From the NCBI RefSeq assembly GCF_001022965.1, contig NZ_LECZ01000027.1:930001-994000 (forward strand): DNA of 64,000 nucleotides. The letters are read 5' to 3'. The first letter of the stretch is position 1. Every line of letters starts with the position of its first letter. The notes beneath the pieces were generated by a model. The model saw nothing but the letters and a program-made list of their open reading frames with translations, was not told the DNA's origin and searched no databases. The DNA comes from Enterobacter genomosp. O. Its GTDB lineage: Bacteria > Pseudomonadota > Gammaproteobacteria > Enterobacterales > Enterobacteriaceae. Shown here piece by piece: positions 50,403 through 60,265 of the stretch. The position numbers and the translations under genes were made by a program.

Positions 50403-51632
50403 TTAACTGGCCGCATTCTCCCCAGCCCAGATCGTTGCCCTTCTCATCGCCTCCACCACGTCCTCATCGGACAGACCCAGCGCCTGACGGATTCGGGTTG
50501 CTTCGTCCCACTGCTGCTGTTCATAGTAACGGCAAAGGCTGATCATATCGGCTAACCGTCCCTCCTGATGGCACAGCGCGTTGCTCACGCTCTGCGGAAC
50601 CGCAATTTGCTTCATCAGCTCTGCCATCGGCAGTTCAAGCAGGGTATCGAGCAGTGAAAACAGGCCGCACATGAATGCATTTTCAGCCAGCGTCGGTTCG
50701 TTGATGGTCTCTGCAATCAGCTCGCAGAACTTACCGCGCATCATGCTCAACGGATAAAGCTCGCTGACGGTGTCATTGCCCGCGCTTGCCAGGACCACGA
50801 CGGCAACAAACCGCCTCAGCTGGTTTTCTCCGAGGTATCTGAGCACCTCACTCAGGGTTAACTTGCTGAAATTACAGGCACCGATATGCTTAAATGCGGT
50901 GTGCTTCATGTAGCGCATGATTTTCCAGGAGAGCGTAAGATCGGTTTTTATCAACGACTCGATAATCCGAAAATCAGGTTTATTGCGCCCAACTTCCATT
51001 TGCAGGCGGAAAATCGCCAGCTGGTTTTGCGATAGCCGTTTATATTTAATGACCTCCGGACGGCAGAAAAAATAGCCCTGAAATAGAGAAAAACCTTCTT
51101 TCCTGTATTGTTCGAATTCCTCTTTAGTCTCAACTTTTTCAGCTAGATATTTAATATGCCCGGTCAGATTATTACGTTCTTTCAGATACGCTTTAATTTG
51201 CGCTAAGGAATAATTTCTGACATCGAATTTCAGTATCGAAATATAGGGTAAAAAAGCATCCCATTCAGGTGCAAGGGTGAAATCATCAAGCGCAAACTGA
51301 TAGCCGTGCGCATTCATCTCCTTGACGGCCTGCAGCAGCTCCGCCCCCGGCACCGCATCTTCAAGGATCTCAATGACCACGCTCTCTTTATCGAGCGCTT
51401 CACCACTGCGGTCGATGACCATTCTTGACGGGAAATTAATAAACGACGTATGTGTGCCTGCGATGCGCTGGGACGGCACGCATAAAAACTGGTCCGATAT
51501 CATTCTGGATGTGGCATATTCCGCTGACACATCCGGAAAACGGTTTGTCATCCCATCTCTGAAGAGCAGCTCATAGGCCACCGTCTTCATCTCAGGGTTA
51601 AAAATGGGTTGTCGCGCGATAAATCCGTACAT
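50403..51632 (-). CDS. EAL-HDOD signalling protein (YuxH/CdgJ type)
   Basis: 409 aa: a compact EAL domain (1-200; AYELLFRDG, FALDDFTL) and a C-terminal HDOD domain (about 205-390). In the YuxH/CdgJ family the EAL part is usually catalytically poor; here the first metal motif is degenerate (YELLF for EAL-L-R) and DDFTLAPEWDAF replaces the DDFGTG loop, so phosphodiesterase activity is unlikely. A role as c-di-GMP or protein-interaction effector in motility is inferred, also from the neighbouring chemoreceptor. Not present at this place in E. coli K-12. Confidence 0.85.
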   Translation of the reverse strand: MYGFIARQPIFNPEMKTVAYELLFRDGMTNRFPDVSAEYATSRMISDQFLCVPSQRIAGTHTSFINFPSRMVIDRSGEALDKESVVIEILEDAVPGAELLQAVKEMNAHGYQFALDDFTLAPEWDAFLPYISILKFDVRNYSLAQIKAYLKERNNLTGHIKYLAEKVETKEEFEQYRKEGFSLFQGYFFCRPEVIKYKRLSQNQLAIFRLQMEVGRNKPDFRIIESLIKTDLTLSWKIMRYMKHTAFKHIGACNFSKLTLSEVLRYLGENQLRRFVAVVVLASAGNDTVSELYPLSMMRGKFCELIAETINEPTLAENAFMCGLFSLLDTLLELPMAELMKQIAVPQSVSNALCHQEGRLADMISLCRYYEQQQWDEATRIRQALGLSDEDVVEAMRRATIWAGENAAS

Positions 51633-51797
51633 ATCCCATCCTCCTCTACAACTTTATATTTATTAGCATCCTCTTTCTACACCACGATAACGAGCATTAT
51701 CGAGCGCTATTTTGATTGAATGCACAAAATAAAAGCATCCACACTAATTAACGGGATTTAATATTATGGAAATTTAAATTAAATATATCCGGCGCTC

Positions 51798-51825
51798 TAC
51801 AAAAAGAGAACGAAATATCCGATAA
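51798..51825 (+). promoter_or_regulatory. candidate FliA (sigma-28) promoter
   Basis: TACAAAAA (51798-51805), 12 bases, TCCGATAA (51818-51825). The -10 matches the flagellar consensus GCCGATAA in 7 of 8 positions; the -35 is poor. It lies 45 bases before the chemoreceptor start, which fits class-3 flagellar control. Confidence 0.5.
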
Positions 51826-51870
51826 GTACTGAGTGCCTGCCCGACATGCACGCCATTACGGGAGATGAGA

Positions 51871-53802
51871 ATGAAAGACGCCATGGTCCAGAAACAAAAA
51901 ATAAGAGTCAAGACGTTGATGCTATTGTCCATTTTCCTCACCGTGACGGTGGGCTTTACGGCAACGATCGGGTTTATGATGTGGCAGTGGATGGCGCAGC
52001 AGGAGGTTCTGGCCAAAAAGCATATTCGTCAAATTGCCGAGGTGCAATCGTTGCACGTCAGCAAACAGCTGGATTCCGCCCTGGCTGCCGCTCGGGATAT
52101 GGGCAACAGCGCCCTGGCGCTGCGAGAGGCGGGCGTGAGCGATCGTCAGAGCCTTAACCAACTGCTCATCCACTACCTCTCCGCTCACCCACAGTTTCTC
52201 TCCATGTCGATGGCCTTTGAGCCTAACGCGTTCGACGATAAAGATGCTACCCTGGCCGGTCAAAGCGGTGAAGATCCTGCCGGGCGTTACGCCCGCTACG
52301 TCGACCGCGACGCATCCGGCAAACCGGCATTACACCTGCTGACGGACATCGAAACGCCCGGCAGTGGGGATTACTATCTGCTGCCGAAACAACGGCATAA
52401 AGACGTGATCATCGAGCCCTATATTTACCCCTACAACGGCGTAGACGTGATGCTCACCTCGATTGCCGCCCCCATCATGCGTGACGGTCAGTTCCTGGGG
52501 TCGGTCACCTCTGACTTCTCCCTGGCTACGCTGCAATCCACGATCGGGGCGATTAAACCGTGGAACGGCACAGGCTACGCCCTGCTCCTTTCAGCCGGTA
52601 ACAACGTGGTGTCCAGCCCGGACAAACGTGCGGCAGGCAAGCCTTACGCGGGCCAGATTGCGGGTCATGAGGTTATACGAGCTAACGATCCGCTGCTGAA
52701 TGAAGAGGTGTTTATCACCTGGCAGGAGATCGCCGTCGGTAACAGCCAGACGCCGTGGAAACTCGCCATTGTCACCCCGGTCAGCGAAGTCATGGCCGAA
52801 GCGCGCGCATTTTTACTGAAAGCCATCATCCTGATGGTGTTAAGCATCGTTGCGGTGAGCCTGGTGATGGCCCAGATCTTTACCCGCAAAGTTGACCGTC
52901 CTGTTGGAGGGGAACCTTCGGAGGCCGCCGGGATCGCCCTGGCCGTTGCCCGAGGTGATCTGAACAACACCATCCCGGTTCGCTCCGGGGATACCCACAG
53001 CATTTTTTATGCTCTGCACACCATGCAGACGCAGCTCAAGCGCATCGTCGACAACATCAGAGAGGCCAGCCATTCCGTGCACGGCGGCACCAGCGAAATT
53101 TCGGCGGGCAACCTTGACCTCGCCTCACGTACCGAAGAACAGGCTGCGGCGATTGTTGAAACGGCAGCCAGCATGGAAGAGATTTCGGTCACGGTGAAGA
53201 ATAATGCCGACAACGCGCACAAAGCCACCACGCTGACCGATCGCGCCGCGAGCCTCGCCGGGCATGGCGAAACGCTGGTGAACGACGTGGTCGTTGTGAT
53301 CGGAGAGATTGATGAGAGCGCGCGTAAGATCGGTGAGATTAACAGCATCGTCGACGGCATCGCCTTCCAGACCAATATCCTGGCGCTGAATGCTGCCGTT
53401 GAAGCGGCGCGCGCGGGCGAACAGGGGCGCGGTTTTGCGGTGGTGGCTGGCGAAGTTCGCAACCTTGCCCAGCGAAGCGCTAACGCGGCAAAAGAGATCT
53501 CTCAATTGATTGCCGAGTCCTCAGGCCGCGTCAGCAAAGGCGTTGAGCTGGTCAATGAAACCGGCGTGATGATGAAGCAAGTGATTGAGGCGGTGTCGCA
53601 CGTACATCTGGTCATCAACGATATTGTTCAGGCGCTGGACGAGCAGAATCGGGGGATTAGCCAGGTCAGCACCGCCGTTAATCAGATGGACAGCACAACC
53701 CAGCAGAACGCCTCTTTGGTTCAGCAGATCTCTGCGGCGGCGCTCTCACTGGATGAGCAGGCTAAATCGCTGGAGAAAACGCTGGCGTTCTTTCATTCAT
53801 AA
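51871..53802 (+). CDS. methyl-accepting chemotaxis protein, dCache type
   Basis: 643 aa from the ATG at 51871 (GGGAG six bases upstream). TM1 about 13-37, a periplasmic double-Cache sensor (40-300; RYARYVDRDASGKPAL, PYIYPYNGVDVMLTSIAAP), TM2 near 310-330, HAMP, and a cytoplasmic helical hairpin with the invariant tip EINSIVDGIAFQTNILALNAAVEAARAG region. It ends LAFFHS without the NWETF-type pentapeptide, so it cannot recruit CheR/CheB directly. Ligand unknown; dCache receptors often sense amino acids or organic acids. Confidence 0.93.
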   Translation: MKDAMVQKQKIRVKTLMLLSIFLTVTVGFTATIGFMMWQWMAQQEVLAKKHIRQIAEVQSLHVSKQLDSALAAARDMGNSALALREAGVSDRQSLNQLLIHYLSAHPQFLSMSMAFEPNAFDDKDATLAGQSGEDPAGRYARYVDRDASGKPALHLLTDIETPGSGDYYLLPKQRHKDVIIEPYIYPYNGVDVMLTSIAAPIMRDGQFLGSVTSDFSLATLQSTIGAIKPWNGTGYALLLSAGNNVVSSPDKRAAGKPYAGQIAGHEVIRANDPLLNEEVFITWQEIAVGNSQTPWKLAIVTPVSEVMAEARAFLLKAIILMVLSIVAVSLVMAQIFTRKVDRPVGGEPSEAAGIALAVARGDLNNTIPVRSGDTHSIFYALHTMQTQLKRIVDNIREASHSVHGGTSEISAGNLDLASRTEEQAAAIVETAASMEEISVTVKNNADNAHKATTLTDRAASLAGHGETLVNDVVVVIGEIDESARKIGEINSIVDGIAFQTNILALNAAVEAARAGEQGRGFAVVAGEVRNLAQRSANAAKEISQLIAESSGRVSKGVELVNETGVMMKQVIEAVSHVHLVINDIVQALDEQNRGISQVSTAVNQMDSTTQQNASLVQQISAAALSLDEQAKSLEKTLAFFHS

Positions 53803-53808
53803 ATAATA

Positions 53809-53834
53809 AGGCACCCGCAGAACGGGTGCCTTTT
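53809..53834. terminator. bidirectional terminator between chemoreceptor and cobB
   Basis: AAGGCACCCG-CAGAA-CGGGTGCCTTTT: a 10-bp stem with T run on the right and A-rich left side, between convergent genes. Confidence 0.9.
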
Positions 53835-53847
53835 CACGCGATTGCCG

Positions 53848-54669
53848 TTACAGCCCTTTCAGCAGCTTGTCGACAAACTCCGGGACGACCGCGCTTGCCA
53901 GGCCGTAGTGTTTCTCTTCAAACTCGCTGCCCACCTGGCTGGGTTCGAGGTTGAGTTCTACCGTATGCGCACCGTGCAGCCGCGCTTCGTGAACAAACCC
54001 CGCAGCCGGGTAAACGTGGCCGGATGTGCCAATCGCGATAAATACGTCAGCCATCGCCAGCGCGCTGTAGATCTCATCCATGCCCAGCGGCATTTCGCCA
54101 AACCAGACCACGTGCGGTCGCAGGCGCGACGGGAACTGGCAGCAGTGGCATTTATCCTCTGGCAGCACATCCTCTTTCCAGTCCAGAACCTGACCGCTCC
54201 ACGCGCAGCGAACTTTGAGCAGCTCACCGTGCATATGGATGATGTTCTTGTTGCCGGCACGCTCGTGCAGGTTGTCGATATTCTGCGTCACCAGCAGAAA
54301 ACGATCGCCCAGCGCCTCTTCCAGCTTCGCCAGCGCCAGATGCGCCGCATTCGGGGCAATCTCTGGCTGAAGAAGCTGGCGACGGCGGGCATTGTAGAAC
54401 GCCTGCACGAGATCCGGATCGCGAGCAAAGCCCTCCGGCGTGGCCACATCCTCCACGCGGTGCTCTTCCCACAACCCGTCCGCCGCGCGGAAGGTTCGAA
54501 TTCCTGACTCGGCGGAGATCCCCGCCCCGGTCAGCACCACCACTCTGGGTTTATCCATCGCTTCTGGCATCATTCTGTCTCTGAAAAAGATCCGCTGGCG
54601 CAAGCGCTCACGTAAGCGGCGTTTATTTTTGCGAAAACGGCTGAGTCGACCCTGGCGACGCGACAGCAT
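53848..54669 (-). CDS. cobB: NAD-dependent protein deacylase CobB
   Basis: 273 aa sirtuin that removes acetyl and succinyl groups from lysines (for example Acs). NAD site GAGISAESGIRTFRAADG and QNID; catalytic His in IHMHGELLKVRC; zinc Cys in RCAWSG and CHCCQF. The first 38 residues (LSRRQGRLSRFRKNKRRLRE) form the Arg-rich extension of the long CobB isoform; an internal Met (MDKPRVVVLTG) can start the short one. It follows nagK by 14 bases. Confidence 0.96.
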   Translation of the reverse strand: MLSRRQGRLSRFRKNKRRLRERLRQRIFFRDRMMPEAMDKPRVVVLTGAGISAESGIRTFRAADGLWEEHRVEDVATPEGFARDPDLVQAFYNARRRQLLQPEIAPNAAHLALAKLEEALGDRFLLVTQNIDNLHERAGNKNIIHMHGELLKVRCAWSGQVLDWKEDVLPEDKCHCCQFPSRLRPHVVWFGEMPLGMDEIYSALAMADVFIAIGTSGHVYPAAGFVHEARLHGAHTVELNLEPSQVGSEFEEKHYGLASAVVPEFVDKLLKGL

Positions 54670-54683
54670 AGAAACCTCGTAAA

Positions 54684-55595
54684 CTAATCGGTGAGATGAA
54701 GGAATGCGGCTCCGCGCATGCCTCCTGCGTCCCCGTGTCGCGCGCGTTCAATACGCGGCACGCGGGCAACCGGCAATAAATGTCGGGGCAAACGCCCGGA
54801 CAACCGTTCCGTAATCGCGGTAAAGTTTGAAAGCCCTCCCCCTATCACCAGCAGATCCGGGTCGACGATGGTGAGAATATTTCCCAGACATACCGCCAGC
54901 AGATCCAGATAGCGCTCGACGTGCTCACGCGCCTGCGCATCACCTTGCTCCCACAGGGTAATGATTTGAGGGGCCTCAAGTTTCTGATGATAGAAGTGTT
55001 CGTAAAGCCATGCAAACCCGCGGCCGGAGAGATAGTTCTCAATACAGCCGTGCTGGCCGCAGCCGCAGCGGGTCAACGGAAAATCACGCCCGACGACGTC
55101 CAGCGCGTCCACCGGCAGGCGGATATGGCCAAACTCTCCGGTGATGTAGCTGCGCCCGGTGATGGGCTTCCCCTTGATCACAATCCCCCCGCCGACGCCG
55201 GTGCCGAGGATCAGCCCCATCACCAGCGGATAGTGACGGAATTCATCATCCCAGGCTTCAGAGAGGGCAAAGCAGTTGGCATCGTTGTCTAAACGCACGT
55301 CGCGTTCAAGGAGGGCAGAGAGATCGGCGCGCAGCGGTTTGCCGCTGGCAGCAGGCACGTTAGCGGCATACAGCGTGCCGTCGTCGGTTTCGGGCATCCC
55401 CGGAATGCCAATGCCAACGCTGCCTTTGACGCCAAAGCGTTCATCAGCCTGCGCCACCAGCACAGCAATGGCGGTTAAAAACTCGTCGTAGCTTTCGTGC
55501 GGCGTGGGAACGCGGGTTTCCCACTGCAGCTTAAGGTCTTTATCAAACACGCCGAGCGCAATCTTGGTGCCGCCAATATCAAATCCGTAATACAT
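54684..55595 (-). CDS. nagK: N-acetylglucosamine kinase
   Basis: 303 aa ROK-family kinase that phosphorylates GlcNAc from murein turnover. ATP loop GFDIGGTKIALGVFD, ROK zinc motif CGCGQHGCIENYLSGRG, GTGVGGGIV. Follows lolE with a 53-base gap and leads cobB, as in E. coli. Confidence 0.96.
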   Translation of the reverse strand: MYYGFDIGGTKIALGVFDKDLKLQWETRVPTPHESYDEFLTAIAVLVAQADERFGVKGSVGIGIPGMPETDDGTLYAANVPAASGKPLRADLSALLERDVRLDNDANCFALSEAWDDEFRHYPLVMGLILGTGVGGGIVIKGKPITGRSYITGEFGHIRLPVDALDVVGRDFPLTRCGCGQHGCIENYLSGRGFAWLYEHFYHQKLEAPQIITLWEQGDAQAREHVERYLDLLAVCLGNILTIVDPDLLVIGGGLSNFTAITERLSGRLPRHLLPVARVPRIERARHGDAGGMRGAAFLHLTD

Positions 55596-55648
55596 AACGC
55601 ATTCCTCTTTTAACCTGGCGGCCCGAAAGCCGCTAGATCATGACGTAA

Positions 55649-56893
55649 TTACTGGCCACTTAATACCCTCGCCGGATCAATTCGGCTTGCGCGACGCGCC
55701 GGATACCAGCTTGCCAGCAGACTCAGTAAAAGTGCTGTAACCAGCACATAAAAAACGTCCAGCCAGTGCAGTTCAGACGGCAGGAAGTCAATAAAATAGA
55801 TGTCACCCGACAGGAACTGGTGGCCAATAAGTTTTTCAATGCCGTTGATAATCGGCGTCAGCTGCAGGGAAACCACCACGCCAATCACCACGCCGCACAG
55901 GCTGCCGAACAGCCCCGCCAGCAAACCGTACCAGACGAAGATGGCGCGAATAAGACCGTCCTTTGCCCCCAGGGTACGCAGCACGGCAATGTCACCGCTC
56001 TTGTCTTTGACCGCCATCACCAGCGTCGAGACGATATTAAAGCACGCGACACCGATCACCAGCACCATGGCCAGATACATAATGGCGCGGATCATCTGGA
56101 TATCACGGTACATATAGCCGTAAGTGCCGATCCAGCTCTTGATGTAGACGTAGTTATTGGTCACGCTGCCCGCGTCTCGTACCAGTTTGTTGGCGTTAAA
56201 GACGTCGTTCACCTTGATGGCAATGCCCGTCACGCTGTCGGCCATGTCGAGATACTGGCGCGCATCTTCCATCGGCACCATCGCAAAGCTATGGTCAAGC
56301 TGACCGCTCAGCTGAAGAATACCGGTGACGTGCAGGCGCACGCGTTTAGGCTGCTGCAGTTTGTGATCGGCGCTGGCGTTGGGGATCATGATAGACACCC
56401 AGTCGCCCTGCTTCACCTTTAGCGCATCCGCGACGCCTTTACCCATGATGATTTGCTGCTCGCCGGCCTTAAAGTTCGCCCACGCGCCGTTCTGCACATA
56501 TTTCGGCAGCGCGCTCAGGCGTTCTTCCTGGACGGGATTCACCCCTTTCACCTGAATGGCGCGCAGGTTTACCCCGCTCTCCACCAGCCCGGTAAAATTA
56601 ATGTAGGGCGCCGCAGCGGCGATGCCCGGGACCTTTTCCACTTTGGCCAGGGCGTCGCTCCAGTTGATCCAGGGCTGGTTAACCGGTTCGATTTCACCGT
56701 GCGGCACCACCGCCAGAATGCGGTTATTCAGCTCGCGCTCGAAGCCGTTCATGGCGCTCAGGCCAACAATCAGCACCGCCACACCCAGCGCGATACCGAT
56801 GGTCGAAATGACGGAGATCAGCGACACCATGCCGCCGCGACGGCGACCGCGGCTAAAGCGTAGCCCGATGAGTAACGATAACGGTGAAGCCAT
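55649..56893 (-). CDS. lolE: lipoprotein-releasing permease LolE
   Basis: 414 aa, MacB-like permease with TM1 near 22-45, a large periplasmic domain (50-265) and three C-terminal helices. With LolC and LolD it releases outer-membrane lipoproteins to LolA. Starts MASPLSLLIGLRFSRGRRRG. ATG at the last base of the lolD stop region. Confidence 0.96.
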   Translation of the reverse strand: MASPLSLLIGLRFSRGRRRGGMVSLISVISTIGIALGVAVLIVGLSAMNGFERELNNRILAVVPHGEIEPVNQPWINWSDALAKVEKVPGIAAAAPYINFTGLVESGVNLRAIQVKGVNPVQEERLSALPKYVQNGAWANFKAGEQQIIMGKGVADALKVKQGDWVSIMIPNASADHKLQQPKRVRLHVTGILQLSGQLDHSFAMVPMEDARQYLDMADSVTGIAIKVNDVFNANKLVRDAGSVTNNYVYIKSWIGTYGYMYRDIQMIRAIMYLAMVLVIGVACFNIVSTLVMAVKDKSGDIAVLRTLGAKDGLIRAIFVWYGLLAGLFGSLCGVVIGVVVSLQLTPIINGIEKLIGHQFLSGDIYFIDFLPSELHWLDVFYVLVTALLLSLLASWYPARRASRIDPARVLSGQ

Positions 56894-57594
56894 TACTCCG
56901 CTCCCATCAGAGTCAGTTCTGCATTCAGATGGCCGTCGCGCATCTCAAGCTGGCGCCCCATGCGTTTTGCCAGCTGCAGATCGTGGGTTACCACCAGAAA
57001 CGCGGTGCCCTGCGAGGCGTTCAGCTCGCCCAGGAGCTGGAAAATACTGTCCGCATTGCGCGCATCCAGGTTACCGGTAGGCTCATCCGCCAGCACCAGA
57101 CGCGGGTTGTTCACCAGCGCACGGGCAATCGCCACGCGCTGACGCTCGCCGCCGGAAAGCTCCGACGGACGGTGGTTACCGCGATGGCCCAGCCCTACCG
57201 CTTTCAGCATGTCGCTGGCGCGGGCGTTAATTTCTGCCGGCTTCTTTTTGCCAATCAACAGCGGCATCGCCACGTTTTCCAGCGCCGTGAAATCCGGCAG
57301 CAGGTGGTGGAACTGGTAGATAAAGCCCAGCTCGCGGTTACGCAGCTCAGCCTTCGCCGCGGAGGACATTTTGCTCATCGGCTGGCCGGAGAAAATCACG
57401 TCGCCGTTGGTTGGGGTATCCAGCCCGCCCAGCAGGTGTAATAAGGTACTTTTGCCGGAGCCGGAACTACCGACAATCGCCATCATCTCGCCTTCGCCCA
57501 CGCTGAAGCTCACATTGTGCAGCACGTCAGTCTGCACAGAGCCTTCCTGATAGCGTTTGGACAGGTTGTCGCATTGCAACAGGATCTTATTCAT
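56893..57594 (-). CDS. lolD: lipoprotein-releasing ATPase LolD
   Basis: 233 aa ABC ATPase. Walker A GSSGSGKSTLLHLLGG, signature LSGGERQRVAIARAL, Walker B LVLADEPTGNLD. The start at 57594 gives MNKILLQCDNLSKRYQ; the frame extends further upstream inside lolC. It overlaps lolC by 8 bases and lolE by one. Confidence 0.97.
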   Translation of the reverse strand: MNKILLQCDNLSKRYQEGSVQTDVLHNVSFSVGEGEMMAIVGSSGSGKSTLLHLLGGLDTPTNGDVIFSGQPMSKMSSAAKAELRNRELGFIYQFHHLLPDFTALENVAMPLLIGKKKPAEINARASDMLKAVGLGHRGNHRPSELSGGERQRVAIARALVNNPRLVLADEPTGNLDARNADSIFQLLGELNASQGTAFLVVTHDLQLAKRMGRQLEMRDGHLNAELTLMGAE

Positions 57595-58786
57595 AACGTA
57601 AAGCCTCAGCGGGTTGGGTGGCGGCGGCGCGCCAGGAAGGATAAAGCGTAGAAAGCAGCGCAATGGCCATCGCGGCCAGCGCAATACCGACCACCTGCAG
57701 CGGCTCGATAGCCACCGGCAGCGCCGCGCCATCAAGCAGCGCGCCAATGATCGGCATTAAGTTATTAAGCTGGCTGGCAAGCAGCGCGCCCAGCGCTGCC
57801 CCGAGCAACGCCCCGATAATCCCGGCGCTCGCGCCCTGCACCATAAAGACCGCCATGATCTGGCGCGGCGTGAGCCCCTGGGTTTGCAGAATGGCGACTT
57901 CGCCCTGTTTTTCCATCACCATCAGGCCCAGCGAGGTGATGATGTTAAAGGCAGCCACGGCCACAATCAGGCTCAGCAGCAGCCCCATCATGTTTTTTTC
58001 CATACGTACGGCCTGGAACAATTCGCCTTTACGCTCGCGCCAGTCCTGCCATTTCGTGCCGTCCGGCAGCTTTTGCTGGCTGAGCGTATCGACCTTCAGC
58101 GGCGCGTCGAGCCACAGGCGCCAGCCGGTGATATTCCCCGCCGGATAGCGCATCAGGCGTGATGCGTCCTGGATGTTAACCAGCATCTGGTAACCATCGA
58201 CTTCGCTGTTGGCAGCAAAGGTACCAATTACGGTGAACAGACGCTGGCTTGGCAGGCGACCCATCGGCGTAAACTGGCTGGCTGAAGGCACCATCACGCG
58301 CAGCTGGTCGCCACGGTTGACGCCAAGCTGGCCGGCAAGCTGTTCACCCAAAATAACGTTGTATTTTCCGGCTTCGAGATCGGTCTGCTTCACGTTAACC
58401 AGGTATGGCGTTAGCGGATCGTTTTGCGCCGGGTCGATGCCCAGCATCACGCCGACCGCCACGCTGCGGGCGCTTTGCAGCACCACGTCGCCGGTCGTCA
58501 ACGGCGCAACGCGCGTGACACCCTGTAACTTCGCCGCGCTTTCCGGGAGCTGTTGCGGGTTAACCGAACCGTTAGTCGATGAGAGTACGGCCTGCGGCAT
58601 CAGCCCCAGGATGTTGTTTTGCAGCTCGCGCTCAAAGCCATTCATGACGGAAAGCACCGTCACCAGCGCCATCACGCCAAGCGTGATGCCAATAGTCGAA
58701 AGCCAGGAGACAAAGCGACCGAAGCGGTCCGCGGCGCGCCCACGCATGTAGCGTAAGCCTATGAAGAGTGCGACAGGTTGATACAT
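57587..58786 (-). CDS. lolC: lipoprotein-releasing permease LolC
   Basis: 399 aa, same fold as LolE: MYQPVALFIGLRYMRGRAAD, TM1 near 22-47, periplasmic domain with the LolA-binding hook region, then three C-terminal helices. First gene of lolCDE-nagK-cobB on the reverse strand. The 256-base gap to ycfT holds divergent promoters. Confidence 0.96.
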   Translation of the reverse strand: MYQPVALFIGLRYMRGRAADRFGRFVSWLSTIGITLGVMALVTVLSVMNGFERELQNNILGLMPQAVLSSTNGSVNPQQLPESAAKLQGVTRVAPLTTGDVVLQSARSVAVGVMLGIDPAQNDPLTPYLVNVKQTDLEAGKYNVILGEQLAGQLGVNRGDQLRVMVPSASQFTPMGRLPSQRLFTVIGTFAANSEVDGYQMLVNIQDASRLMRYPAGNITGWRLWLDAPLKVDTLSQQKLPDGTKWQDWRERKGELFQAVRMEKNMMGLLLSLIVAVAAFNIITSLGLMVMEKQGEVAILQTQGLTPRQIMAVFMVQGASAGIIGALLGAALGALLASQLNNLMPIIGALLDGAALPVAIEPLQVVGIALAAMAIALLSTLYPSWRAAATQPAEALRYE

Positions 58787-59042
58787 GAAATCCGTCTGTT
58801 TGCTGATAGCAGACCCACGAGTATATAAGCGAATCCGTTAAGCGTAAATGACTGAAACCGTAAGCTTTGGTAATCATTTTTCCGAAAAATTCAGATAAAT
58901 CAGGATGCTAATGGCTGAAAGTGCACCTCGCAACCTCCACCTTTTCCGAAAAACCTCCTGATACAGACTGTTACCCATTACATCCTGGTTTCGTTTTAGA
59001 ACAATTGCTCGTTCGTTTATGGCAATAAGGTAGTTGCGAACA

Positions 59043-60116
59043 ATGAAGCAAAAAGCATTATGGATTAACCAGATAAAAGGGCTGTGCATCTGCCTGGTGG
59101 TTATCTATCATTCGGTCATCACGTTTTATCCGCATCTGATCGGGCTGCAACACCCGCTCTCCGGCCTTCTCGCCAAATGCTGGGTCTACTTTAACCTCTA
59201 CCTCGCACCGTTCCGTATGCCGGTCTTCTTCTTTATTTCTGGCTACTTGATCCGTCGCTATATTGACGAGGTGGGCTGGCGTACCAGTCTCGACAAACGC
59301 GTCTGGAGCATTGTCTGGGTCCTGGCGCTGTGGGGCGTCCTGCAATGGCAGGCGCTGAGCCATCTGAACGCCTGGCTGGCACCGGAGCGTGAGCTTGCTA
59401 CCTCGTCGAACGCGGCCTACGCCGACTCGTTCTCAGGATTTGTGCGCGGGATGCTCACCGCCAGCACCAGCCTGTGGTATCTGTATGCCCTGGTGGTCTA
59501 CTTCACGCTGTGTAAACTGCTGAGCCGCTGGAAGCTGCCGGTACTGGGGCTGCTGGCGCTGGCAAGCATCGCGATCAACTTCCTGCCGCTGCCGTGGTGG
59601 GGAATGAACAGCGTGGTACGCAACATGATCTACTATAGCCTTGGGGCGTGGTATGGCGCAGAGCTGATGGCATGGATGAAAGGCGTCAACCTGCGCCGCA
59701 TCTGGCTGGCGACTGTCGCTTTCGCTGCCGTCTCGGTGGTGCTGTGGTTTGCTAACGTTCCGCTGCTGCTCTCCTTGTTGTCGATTGTGCTGATCATGAA
59801 GCTGTTCTACAGCCTTGAGCAGCGCTATGCCGTTCATCCGCACAACCTGCTTAACGTGATTGGCTCAAACACCATTGCGATCTATACCACCCACCGCATC
59901 TTAATTGAGGCCTTTAGCCTGTTCCTGATTGGCGAGATGAATGCCGCATACTGGCCGGTCTGGGCTGAGCTGACTTTAATTCTGGTCTATCCGTTTGCCA
60001 GCCTGCTTATCTGTACCCTTGCCGGGCTTGGTGTGCGTAAACTCTCCACCGCACTGTTTGGGGACATTTTCTTCTCTCCTCCCTCAACGCTAAGCCTGTC
60101 AACAACCACCCGTTAA
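59043..60116 (+). CDS. ycfT: inner-membrane acyltransferase-3 family protein YcfT
   Basis: 357 aa. About ten hydrophobic helices; the family start ALWINQIKGLCICLVVIYHSV contains the conserved His used by acyltransferase-3 enzymes, and FRMPVFFFISGYLIRR follows. Substrate unknown. The ATG at 59043 is chosen over one nine bases upstream. A GC hairpin (60127-60143) follows the stop. Confidence 0.92.
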   Translation: MKQKALWINQIKGLCICLVVIYHSVITFYPHLIGLQHPLSGLLAKCWVYFNLYLAPFRMPVFFFISGYLIRRYIDEVGWRTSLDKRVWSIVWVLALWGVLQWQALSHLNAWLAPERELATSSNAAYADSFSGFVRGMLTASTSLWYLYALVVYFTLCKLLSRWKLPVLGLLALASIAINFLPLPWWGMNSVVRNMIYYSLGAWYGAELMAWMKGVNLRRIWLATVAFAAVSVVLWFANVPLLLSLLSIVLIMKLFYSLEQRYAVHPHNLLNVIGSNTIAIYTTHRILIEAFSLFLIGEMNAAYWPVWAELTLILVYPFASLLICTLAGLGVRKLSTALFGDIFFSPPSTLSLSTTTR

Positions 60117-60265
60117 TGCCCTCTCCGCCCCCGCCTCGGGGGCGTATCGCCCCGCCGAGCGGTTCCGATTTGCTTATGCAAAACGATCGAGGATAATAAA
60201 GACATTGCGTATCAGTGATATGCCCCAATACTGTTGGTATATCCATAAGAGACTCTGACATAGCC

